Below are positions 57,148-64,000 of a stretch of 64,000 bases of DNA, one piece after another. The position numbers and the translations under genes are program-made. Positions within the stretch are counted from its first letter, which is position 1. The number at the start of each line of letters is the position of its first letter. This DNA is from Aporhodopirellula sallentina SM41. Its GTDB lineage: Bacteria; Planctomycetota; Planctomycetia; Pirellulales; Pirellulaceae. Under the pieces are notes generated by a model. It worked only from the letters and a program-made list of their open reading frames with translations. It did no database searches and was not told the origin of the DNA. The stretch covers positions 1-64,000 of the forward strand of contig NZ_ANOH01000048.1 in NCBI RefSeq assembly GCF_000346505.1. Reading direction: 5' to 3'.

Positions 57148-57206
57148 GGGTAGTGATCTTTCGAAGGATCCTCATGCATCAGGATCTTTCACAAGATCCA
57201 CTACCG
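57148..57206. repeat. Palindromic element, imperfect copy (GTAGTGGA family)
   Basis: The right arm (ending TCCACTACCG) is nearly identical to that of the 37448 element, and the left arm matches it with one base missing and a few mismatches (CGGGTAGTGATCTTTCGAAG). It lies between the DUF1501 gene and the converging XylR-type gene. Confidence 0.85.
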
Positions 57207-57304
57207 CCTATCCGAAAACCAAACCGCATCGGATTGCAAGTGCGATTGCGACATCCGATCAACGACTTGGGAATGCCGGACTTTCAAATTGTCATCAGTT
57301 CCGG

Positions 57305-58513
57305 CTACTGCGTTGCGTTCTCACCATAGAACCGCATTCGGAACTGTCGCGGAGTCTCGCCGACCAAACGTTTGAAGTAACGAACGAAGTTTTCAGGCAA
57401 ATCAAAACCGGATTTCTCGGAAATCAACTTCACCGGCCATGCTGTTTCACGCAGAAGCATCTTCGCCCGTTCGACCCGAACATGATGAATCTGCTGCGAC
57501 GGCGAGCAGTGAAAGTACTGACGAAATCTTCGCTCGAGCGTGCTACGCGACAACAACAACTCCTCTGCGAGTTCATCGACGGTCAAACCATGGACCGCGT
57601 CCCGCTCAATGATTTTCACCGCCTCGTCAATCTCCGGATCGATCATCGCCAAACGATTCGTTGACTCTCGCATCACGACGCCTGAGGGTGATACAAACAC
57701 CGGGGATGTTGGAGATTCCGACTTAGTTTTGCGGCGAGATGTTTTTGTCTTTTGCCGACGTATCTTTGCGTCGAGAATCGCAGCGGCTTTATAGCCAACC
57801 TCGACCGCGTTGAGTTCGATGCTCGAAAGCGACGGTGACAACAAACTACAAATCATGTGTTCGTTGGTTGTCCCGAGTATCCCCACCTCCGCAGGCACGG
57901 AAACGTTGAGACTGCGACACGCCTCCAAAACACGGATCGCCTGCGAATCGCCCACCGCCCAAATCCCAATCGGCTTGGGCAACCGTTCCACCCACTGTAT
58001 CAACGGTCTCTCATACGACTGACGCCACGTCGGATACGGGAGTTGACTGCCTTTGTATGCACCTGGAAACACGTGAGCGGTAAGGCCGCGTGAACTCATG
58101 TTTTCACAAAAGGCATCTCGGCGTGCGTCTGACCACCATGAGTTGGCGAATGAATAAAACGCCAATCGCTCAAAGCCTTGTTTGATGAGATGGTCGATCG
58201 CGAGGTCTGCGGTACGTTGTTCATCAGTACGAACCTCGGCAGTCTGCACTTCGCCATCCCCTAGCAACTCCACAACGGGACAATTCAAACGTCCGATTGC
58301 CTTCGCGAGAGGACGGGTTGGACTGCGCGCAATGATCCCATCGCCTTGCCAGTGCTTCAGCGACGGCGGCAACCCTTCGTTGATGCCGCGATCCTCGAAA
58401 TGGAACAACCAGTTCGCACGCTCCTTTGCGTAACGCGAGATCCCCTGGATCACGTCACGTCCAAAGACGCGCGAGGTTTCAACGAGCAAGAGTATCTGTT
58501 TTGGCTCGGTCAT
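57305..58513 (-). CDS. XylR-type AraC-family regulator
   Basis: The 402-residue protein has an N-terminal periplasmic-binding-like sensor (about 1-270: ILLLVETSRVFGRDVIQGISRYAKERANWLFHFEDRG; VGILGTTNEHMICSLLSPSLSSIELNAVEVGYKAA). A C-terminal AraC DNA-binding domain follows (about 295-400: LTVDELAEELLLSRSTLERRFRQYFHCSPSQQIHHVRVERAKMLL; FVRYFKRLVGETPRQFRMRF). This layout is that of E. coli XylR, which activates xylose genes upon binding the sugar. Placed divergently next to the sugar-isomerase operon (272 bases between starts), it probably regulates that operon in response to a sugar or related ligand. Confidence 0.92.
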   Translation of the reverse strand: MTEPKQILLLVETSRVFGRDVIQGISRYAKERANWLFHFEDRGINEGLPPSLKHWQGDGIIARSPTRPLAKAIGRLNCPVVELLGDGEVQTAEVRTDEQRTADLAIDHLIKQGFERLAFYSFANSWWSDARRDAFCENMSSRGLTAHVFPGAYKGSQLPYPTWRQSYERPLIQWVERLPKPIGIWAVGDSQAIRVLEACRSLNVSVPAEVGILGTTNEHMICSLLSPSLSSIELNAVEVGYKAAAILDAKIRRQKTKTSRRKTKSESPTSPVFVSPSGVVMRESTNRLAMIDPEIDEAVKIIERDAVHGLTVDELAEELLLSRSTLERRFRQYFHCSPSQQIHHVRVERAKMLLRETAWPVKLISEKSGFDLPENFVRYFKRLVGETPRQFRMRFYGENATQ

Positions 58514-58555
58514 ATTGCAATTCCCGGTAAGACCTCACTTCGGACTCATCCACGA

Positions 58556-58596
58556 TCCCCTCTCTCCCCACCTCCTCCTTCCTCTTCCTCTCTTTC
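58556..58596. other. Polypyrimidine tract upstream of the XylR-type gene
   Basis: About 41 bases on the plus strand are all C or T except one A. On the regulator's mRNA the same stretch is a purine tract, 43 to 83 bases upstream of the start codon, containing GGAGG-like sequences. It could affect regulator translation or DNA structure. Confidence 0.6.
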
Positions 58597-58784
58597 GCAG
58601 CCGACCCAATCACGTCATGAACCACCTGCGTCCAACCGTAGATTAGTCTCACGTCTCAAACCGCACCTGACAAAAACCTACCATTATTTTGACAACATCT
58701 GCCAGTGGTTTCGGACCGCAGGATTACTAGACTCTCTTCAGTGTCATTGATGTCAACTCAGCAGCACTGAAAGAGTAAAACCCC

Positions 58785-59651
58785 ATGGGCAAAGTCGGAA
58801 TTGGTTTGAACCTCGAAGCGGTTCGCACGTCACACAAGTCTTTCGAGTGGGGCGTGCAGTTCGCTGCCGACCTCGGCTACGAATACATCGAACCGATGGT
58901 CCACTGGGGGCGAGAACTCCTCAGCGAAGCGAGATACTTCCACAGTGTCTCCATGCTCGACGATCCGTTTCGCATTCGCGACGAAGTTGAAAAACACGGA
59001 CTCAAACTCTCGGCGCTGTCGTCGCACAGCCAGGCATCCAAACCGGAAATCGCGGTCGAGTATCTCAAACAAGCGGCTCGTTTTGCCAACGAAATCGGGG
59101 CACCGATCATCAACACGCACGAAGGCCATAAACAAACGTGGACGACGATGGAGGAAGATTTCGTCCTCATCCGCTATTCACTTATGGAGGCCCTCAAAGT
59201 TTGCGAACGCAGAGGCATCCGAATCGGTTTCGAGATGCATCAAACCTATTCGCTCAAACCCGCCCTCTATGACCGTTGCCTCAACCTAGTCGATTCCCCC
59301 AACCTCGGAGCAAACTTTGATACCGGAAACGCCTATCTCGGTGGCGAAGATCCACACGAATGGCTCGAACGCATCAAACACCGCGTCATTCACATCCACG
59401 CCAAAGACATCTCGGTCGAACAATCCGAAGCCGAGCGGGGCAAAGTGATGGGCACCGCCGTCGGTTGTGCCTGCGGCGACGGAGTCATCGACTGGGAACG
59501 AATCGTCGCGACCTGTCGCTCGGTACCGCAGGACATCGTGCTGAGCGTCGAGTGCGGCACCTTGGAGCAAGCCGAACGTAGCATCGATCACCTCCGAGAA
59601 ATCATTGGCAAGAGCACTCATATCCCCCAAACACTGCACCGGACCTCCTAA
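58785..59651 (+). CDS. Sugar phosphate isomerase/epimerase (TIM barrel)
   Basis: The 288-residue protein shows the xylose-isomerase-like TIM-barrel pattern: YEYIEPMVHWG, LKLSALSSHSQ, INTHEGHKQTW, IGFEMHQTY (metal Glu and His), GANFDTGNAYLGGEDPHEW, VIHIHAKDIS and VLSVECGTLEQAERSIDHLRE. These are the metal ligands of the AP-endonuclease-2 superfamily (PF01261). It isomerises or epimerises a sugar or cyclitol in the cytoplasm. First gene of a four-gene operon under the divergent XylR-type regulator. No strong ribosome site is seen before the ATG at 58785. Confidence 0.9.
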   Translation: MGKVGIGLNLEAVRTSHKSFEWGVQFAADLGYEYIEPMVHWGRELLSEARYFHSVSMLDDPFRIRDEVEKHGLKLSALSSHSQASKPEIAVEYLKQAARFANEIGAPIINTHEGHKQTWTTMEEDFVLIRYSLMEALKVCERRGIRIGFEMHQTYSLKPALYDRCLNLVDSPNLGANFDTGNAYLGGEDPHEWLERIKHRVIHIHAKDISVEQSEAERGKVMGTAVGCACGDGVIDWERIVATCRSVPQDIVLSVECGTLEQAERSIDHLREIIGKSTHIPQTLHRTS

Positions 59652-59669
59652 CGGCACTGGAACCCAACG

Positions 59670-61034
59670 ATGTCTCGCAATGACAACTCCAACACTCCCT
59701 CCTCAACCGGCCGAACGTCAAAAAACCGTGTCGCGTTGACACGGCGCGGCTTCCTTCGCGGATCCGCAGTCGCATCGGCAACCACCTTCGCCTTCCCGAC
59801 CATCATTCCTCGTTCAGCTCTCGCGGAAGGCAACCGACCGGGTGCGAACGATCGAATTCGCATCGCGGGCATCGGAGTGGGCCGGCAAGGGAGCGCCGTT
59901 CTTCGCCAAGCCGCATCCGATCCTCGAACCGACGTGGTGTGCATCTGCGACGTCAACCAACCTCGCGGAGAGAGCATTGCAAACGCAGTCGGCGCCGCGG
60001 ATGTCTATCAAGACTACCGACGCGTTCTCGACCGCGACGACGTCGATGCGATCGTCACGGCCACGCCCGAACATTGGCGAGCCAATATCTGCATCGCCGC
60101 CGCATTGGCAGGCAAACATGTTTATGCTGAAAAGCCGTTAACGTTGACGATCCCCGAAGGGCGGTTGATGGTCAAAGCCGCCCGAAAGACGGGAATCACC
60201 TTCCAAGTCGGATCGCAACAACGATCTCAACGCGCTAATTTCATCGGCTGCGAATTCATCCGAAACGGCGGACTCGGTGAAATCAAAGAAGTCCACGCTG
60301 CCAACTACGAAAGCCCCTGGCTGTGCGAACTTCCCTCCCAACCCGTTCCCGCAGGGATTGATTGGAACATGTGGTGCGGCCCCACGGAGTTAGTGCCCTA
60401 CAACAAAGACCTTTACGCGCCGCGTGGGAATCCCGGCTGGCTATCCATTCGGCCCTACAGCGGAGGTGAAATGACCGGATGGGGCACGCACGGATTCGAT
60501 CAAATTCAGTGGGCACTCGGACTCGACTCAACCGGTCCAACGGAAATCCTCGTCGACGGTCCTGCGCTTGACTTGCCCATCTACCGTAGCCCCGAATCGA
60601 GGGACCGGGGGCAACGAGTTTGTTCCCAACCACGACTTCGCTTCCGTTACGCCAATGGTTTGACCGTTCATTTGGATCGCGGGAACCGCGGCGGAGGAAT
60701 ATTCGTTGGCGAGAAAGCAAAGATGGAAGTATTCCGTGGTCGCATCACGTCCAACCCTTCCGAACTCGCCCAAAACCTCTTGGACGAACACTCACGACAA
60801 GACCAGAGTCACGTCGGCAATTGGCTCGACTGCTGCGTGTCCGGGGAACGACCAATCGCAGACGTGGAACTCGGGCACCGAAGTGCGACCGTTTGCCACC
60901 TACTGAACATCGGTCGGTTGCTCGGACGCAATCTACGATGGGATCCCGATCGAGAAACTTTCGTTGGCGATGACGAGGCCAACGAGATGCTCACCCGCCC
61001 CATTCGAAAAGGATTCGAATTACCCACGGTCTAA
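59670..61034 (+). CDS. Gfo/Idh/MocA oxidoreductase with Tat signal
   Basis: The 454-residue protein has a twin-arginine signal (LTRRGFLRGSAVASATTFAFP), then NAD(P)-binding GIGVGRQGSAVLRQAA, the family motif AEKPLTLTIPEG and the C-terminal dehydrogenase domain (GGEMTGWGTHGFDQIQWALG). Planctomycetes have many Tat-exported Gfo/Idh proteins, an odd location for an NAD(P) enzyme. Tight cofactor retention, as in glucose-fructose oxidoreductase of Zymomonas, is the usual explanation. It lies 18 bases after the isomerase gene. It probably oxidises or reduces a sugar derivative in the periplasm. Confidence 0.92.
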   Translation: MSRNDNSNTPSSTGRTSKNRVALTRRGFLRGSAVASATTFAFPTIIPRSALAEGNRPGANDRIRIAGIGVGRQGSAVLRQAASDPRTDVVCICDVNQPRGESIANAVGAADVYQDYRRVLDRDDVDAIVTATPEHWRANICIAAALAGKHVYAEKPLTLTIPEGRLMVKAARKTGITFQVGSQQRSQRANFIGCEFIRNGGLGEIKEVHAANYESPWLCELPSQPVPAGIDWNMWCGPTELVPYNKDLYAPRGNPGWLSIRPYSGGEMTGWGTHGFDQIQWALGLDSTGPTEILVDGPALDLPIYRSPESRDRGQRVCSQPRLRFRYANGLTVHLDRGNRGGGIFVGEKAKMEVFRGRITSNPSELAQNLLDEHSRQDQSHVGNWLDCCVSGERPIADVELGHRSATVCHLLNIGRLLGRNLRWDPDRETFVGDDEANEMLTRPIRKGFELPTV

Positions 61035-61108
61035 CACCCCGCGCCGTTTCCTACCCCACCTCATTTCATCCTACCCGTCATTTCATCCTTCCCGTCGAGA
61101 ACATTCCC

Positions 61109-62125
61109 ATGTCTCTATCACCGCGTATCTTCTGGATCATTGCCTCGGTGATCTCCCTCACCTTCTGCCACATGCACGGTGTCGCGGCAGACAACACTCC
61201 TGCCACGTCCACCCGCATCGCAGTAGAGATTGCCGATGACGAAAGTTCATTGACGTTGCGTATTGATCAGAAGCCCGCGTTCGTCTATCGCTGCGACTCA
61301 TCTGTTGACTTACCCCACTTCGATCCTTTTCTCAGTGCGAGCGGTCGCCCCATGACGGTGAAGATCAGCAAAGACCATCCACACCACCGATCGTTTTGGG
61401 TAGCCGAAGAACGTGTCCACCTCGAAGGGCAGCCCAAGCCCGTGGGTCTCTACATGGCACTTTACTCCGGAGTCACCGACAAAGAAAAATCTCCGTGGCC
61501 GATCGCTCCGTATCAACGCCGAGTCAGTCATGTCGCGTTCTCAAACGTCACCGTTGCCGGTAACGAAGCCGAGTTCGATGAAAAGTTGACTTGGATGGAC
61601 GGCGACACACCTCTCCTCGATGAACTCCGTCACTACCGCGTGGTAGCACTCGCCGACGGTGAGTACTTCCTCGACTTTTCATTCCGTCTACAGGCCACCT
61701 ATGGTGACGTCACGATCAAACGTGACGCGACCCACTACGCGATCCCATACATCCGCATGAGCGATCCCTTCACGGTCAAAAAAGGCAGCGGCAAAGTCGT
61801 CAACAGTGAAGGCGGCGTCAATGAATCAGGAACCCACGATAAACTCGCCTACTGGGTGGACTATTCTGCCACCATGCCGGACGATTCAGGTTTCGAAGGG
61901 ATCACCTGCATGATCCATCCCGATCAGAAACCGCCGCACTTGTGGCTCATCCGTGACTACGGAACCTGGGGCCCTCGCGGTGCCACAGGCTATCACAATG
62001 CCACATTCACCATTGCCGAAGGTGACCAATATGACCAACACGTCGGCATGCTAGTTCATCGCGGTAACGCCCAAGAAGCCGACATCGCCAAACGGTACCA
62101 GGACTACTGCGATGGCAAATTGTAG
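61109..62125 (+). CDS. DUF6807 (PmoA-like) secreted protein
   Basis: The 338-residue protein has a signal peptide (RIFWIIASVISLTFCHMHGVAA). The DUF6807 pattern follows: HPFDPFLS-like DLPHFDPFLSASGRP, SKDHPHHRSFWVAEERVH with its His cluster, KRDATHYAIPYIRMSDPFTVKKGSGKVVNSEGG and DYGTWGPRG. The activity is unknown. The family is common in planctomycete sugar operons beside Gfo/Idh and sugar-isomerase genes, and the strongly conserved His residues suggest metal binding. The start ATG at 61109 was chosen for the signal peptide. The Nramp-like gene follows after 123 bases. Confidence 0.85.
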   Translation: MSLSPRIFWIIASVISLTFCHMHGVAADNTPATSTRIAVEIADDESSLTLRIDQKPAFVYRCDSSVDLPHFDPFLSASGRPMTVKISKDHPHHRSFWVAEERVHLEGQPKPVGLYMALYSGVTDKEKSPWPIAPYQRRVSHVAFSNVTVAGNEAEFDEKLTWMDGDTPLLDELRHYRVVALADGEYFLDFSFRLQATYGDVTIKRDATHYAIPYIRMSDPFTVKKGSGKVVNSEGGVNESGTHDKLAYWVDYSATMPDDSGFEGITCMIHPDQKPPHLWLIRDYGTWGPRGATGYHNATFTIAEGDQYDQHVGMLVHRGNAQEADIAKRYQDYCDGKL

Positions 62126-62248
62126 GTCACGCAGAAACATCTCCGGTGCAGCGTCCAGCCACGCTCGCCCGTCCAACCCACAAAGGGCATTCTTCCGCCG
62201 ATCCCCAGCGGTGCCCCCATTCCATGATCGTTGATTCCCTCGGATACC

Positions 62249-63988
62249 ATGGCAACCAACGCTGCCCCATCCAATGACTCGGTACGGTCAGACCGAGCGT
62301 TGCTGCTCGAGGCTCAGCGAGAAGGCAAACAGCTATCCGCTTTCGTGAAGCTGTCCGGGCCCGGATGGCTACAAAGCGCAACCACTCTCGGAGGAGGTTC
62401 GCTCGCCGGGTCCTTGTTTTTGGGTGTTCTGGGAGGAACCAGCCTTCTCTGGTTACAAATCGTCGCGATCACGATGGGCGTGATCATGTTGTCGGCGATC
62501 AGTTATGTCACGCTGTCGACTGGTCGACGCCCGTTCGAAGCAATCAATCGTGAAATCAATCCTGCGTTGGGATGGGGATGGCTCATCGCCACCGCGATGG
62601 CCAACATGATTTGGTGCATGCCGCAGTTCAGTTTGTGCTACGACGCACTCGATAAAAACCTCTTCACGATCGGCGACTGTAGCGGCCTCGGCGACGAAGC
62701 CAACACGAAGTGGCTCGTAACCGCGGTCATATTTGTGGCCGCGGGAGTAATCGTGCTGCTCAACGTCCGTCGAGGCCGAGCGGCGTGGCTCTTTGACGTC
62801 TTCCTGAAATCACTGATCAGCACGGTCGTATTCTGTTTCTTTGGCGTCGCCGCCCTTTTGATTCTCAACGGCGACGTCGACCTGAGTTCCGCACTGTCGG
62901 GTTTAGTCCCCGATCTCCGGCAATGGCGGATGCCAACCGGGGAACTGCACGCTGTGGTCAGTGGCATGCCACCGGTCGCCGCACAATTTTGGACGGATCA
63001 GCTAGTCGCCAATCAACGCACCGTGATGATCGCTGCAGCGGCAACCGCCGTTGGTATCAACATGACGTTCCTCATGCCCTACTCCATGATCGCACGCGGC
63101 TGGGACAAACCCTTTCGTGGCTTGGCACAATTTGATCTCGCGACCGGAATGGCGATCCCGTTCGTACTGGTGACGAGCTGTGTCGTGATCGCATCCTCGG
63201 CATCGTTTCACAACCGGATCGACGATCAACTCGCCTCCAATGATTTGGCCGTGATGGAGCAATCCCCTCTCTTCGAAGCGGTCAAACCATCTCTCCTGTC
63301 ACGCATCAACACCATGCTCGCCGAGCGATCCGAACAGGTCGATGAGCAAGCCAAAGTACAGATGATGGCCGAACTCTCATCAGACGAAAAACGCATTGCC
63401 ACTGCGCTCGTTAAAAGAGACGCGTTTCAACTTTCGCAAACGCTCACTCCCTTGCTAGGAGAAGCCAACGCGAAACTCGTATTCGGGCTCGGCGTGTTCG
63501 GGATGGGCTTTTCTTCGATCATCATTTTGATGCTCATCAACGGTTACGCGTTCCGCGAGATGGTCGGCTCTCCCGAAGGAACCGTCCCCTTCGTGGTCGG
63601 CGTCCTTGTCGCCGGACTCAGTGGCGCCAGTTGGGTATGGCTATGGTCGGGAGGTGCCAAGTTTTGGCTAGCCATTTTTGCCAGCACCTTCGGGATGATG
63701 CTCTTGCCGATTGCCTACATCACGTTCTTCCTCATGATGAATAGCAAACGGATCCTCGGCGACGATCGTCCCACCGGTACTCGCCGTTGGATTTGGAACA
63801 TTGCGATGGGGATATCCGTGGCCGGTGCCTTGGCGGCGGCCTACACAGCAATTGTCGACAAAGCAAACGATCCTCTTCAGCCTGCCGCCTACCCGACCGT
63901 TATCACACTATTGATCCTCTATGCCATCGCAGTAGCAGCAGGATTTCTCTTCCGTCATCGCACGTCAACAATCGCAAGCAATCGATAG
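62249..63988 (+). CDS. Nramp-fold transporter lacking canonical metal ligands
   Basis: The 579-residue membrane protein has about 11-12 helices and the Nramp/SLC11 layout: GPGWLQSATTLGGGSLAGSLFLG in helix 1 and NMTFLMPYSMIARGW in helix 6. The helix-1 motif that is D-P-G-N in metal-transporting Nramps reads GGGS here (residues 48-51), and the helix-6 M-P-H reads MPY (276-278). Two of the metal-binding residues are therefore lost (Asp and Asn; His becomes Tyr, Met is kept). A long polar loop (about 325-400) is inserted before helix 8. It may carry a substrate other than Mn or Fe, perhaps organic. ATG 62249 is preferred over TTG 62231. Last gene of the operon. Confidence 0.88.
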   Translation: MATNAAPSNDSVRSDRALLLEAQREGKQLSAFVKLSGPGWLQSATTLGGGSLAGSLFLGVLGGTSLLWLQIVAITMGVIMLSAISYVTLSTGRRPFEAINREINPALGWGWLIATAMANMIWCMPQFSLCYDALDKNLFTIGDCSGLGDEANTKWLVTAVIFVAAGVIVLLNVRRGRAAWLFDVFLKSLISTVVFCFFGVAALLILNGDVDLSSALSGLVPDLRQWRMPTGELHAVVSGMPPVAAQFWTDQLVANQRTVMIAAAATAVGINMTFLMPYSMIARGWDKPFRGLAQFDLATGMAIPFVLVTSCVVIASSASFHNRIDDQLASNDLAVMEQSPLFEAVKPSLLSRINTMLAERSEQVDEQAKVQMMAELSSDEKRIATALVKRDAFQLSQTLTPLLGEANAKLVFGLGVFGMGFSSIIILMLINGYAFREMVGSPEGTVPFVVGVLVAGLSGASWVWLWSGGAKFWLAIFASTFGMMLLPIAYITFFLMMNSKRILGDDRPTGTRRWIWNIAMGISVAGALAAAYTAIVDKANDPLQPAAYPTVITLLILYAIAVAAGFLFRHRTSTIASNR

Positions 63989-64000
63989 ATTCGGCCCTTT

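Noticed and set aside
58689-58727. TTGACA as -35 of the sugar operon
   Set aside because: The TTGACA at 58689 is a perfect hexamer, but no acceptable -10 lies 16-18 bases downstream.

Overview
The window looks like a chromosomal segment of a marine planctomycete of the Pirellulaceae (Rhodopirellula / Rubripirellula type). The assignment rests on gene families typical of that phylum: a planctomycete cytochrome-c/DUF1549/DUF1553 protein followed by a DUF1501 protein, a BBP7-type outer-membrane protein, two giant SdrD-like/DUF11 surface proteins with a basic leader and an 'ESL-x-x-R-x-L-x-A-x-D' signature, a kinase with the planctomycete N-terminal module, and a DUF6807 protein. I saw no rRNA, tRNA, CRISPR array, prophage or insertion sequence.

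Layout. 1-3.7 kb: end of an unknown gene, a small membrane protein, an alpha/beta hydrolase, a secreted protein and a GT4 glycosyltransferase. 3.7-12.4 kb: class 3 lipase, MoxR ATPase, rpiB, thiC, a small conserved protein, a beta-CASP RNA nuclease, an FAD amine-oxidase-like enzyme and dps. 12.5-15.6 kb: a GntR(YtrA-like)-ATPase-permease operon with overlapping genes and a promoter whose -10 lies inside a dyad. 15.9-19 kb: thiO overlapping a Rossmann-like partner, and a TIGR04282-type transferase. 19.3-26.7 kb: Ser/Thr kinase, DEAD-box helicase with a long leader, and an arginine decarboxylase overlapping a NUDIX gene. 27-33.6 kb: a 1529-residue DUF11/SdrD surface protein and a Cys-rich BBP7 barrel. 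34.2-45.7 kb: hemL, a PAS-LuxR regulator, a VTT membrane protein, a lipoprotein, a NUDIX enzyme, a 29-residue basic protein, a J-domain-like membrane protein, a secreted protein, an SDR, lhgO and a WD40-like protein. 45.8-51.4 kb: an 1879-residue surface protein with six exact 333-bp repeats. 51.6-64 kb: a PAS-AraC regulator, the DUF1549/DUF1501 pair, a XylR-type regulator, and a divergent set of sugar isomerase, exported Gfo/Idh oxidoreductase, DUF6807 protein and an Nramp-fold transporter lacking the usual metal ligands.

The most notable observations are: the Nramp-like transporter in a sugar-type operon; a family of GTAGTGGA...TCCACTAC palindromes found in three separate gaps between converging genes; a very short basic-protein gene (possibly ribosome-associated); the ThiO partner with a degenerate dinucleotide-binding motif; and the exact 333-bp repeat array. 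Metabolically the window holds pieces of thiamine (thiC, thiO), tetrapyrrole (hemL), polyamine (speA) and pentose (rpiB) metabolism, among genes for surface structures and probable glycan use.
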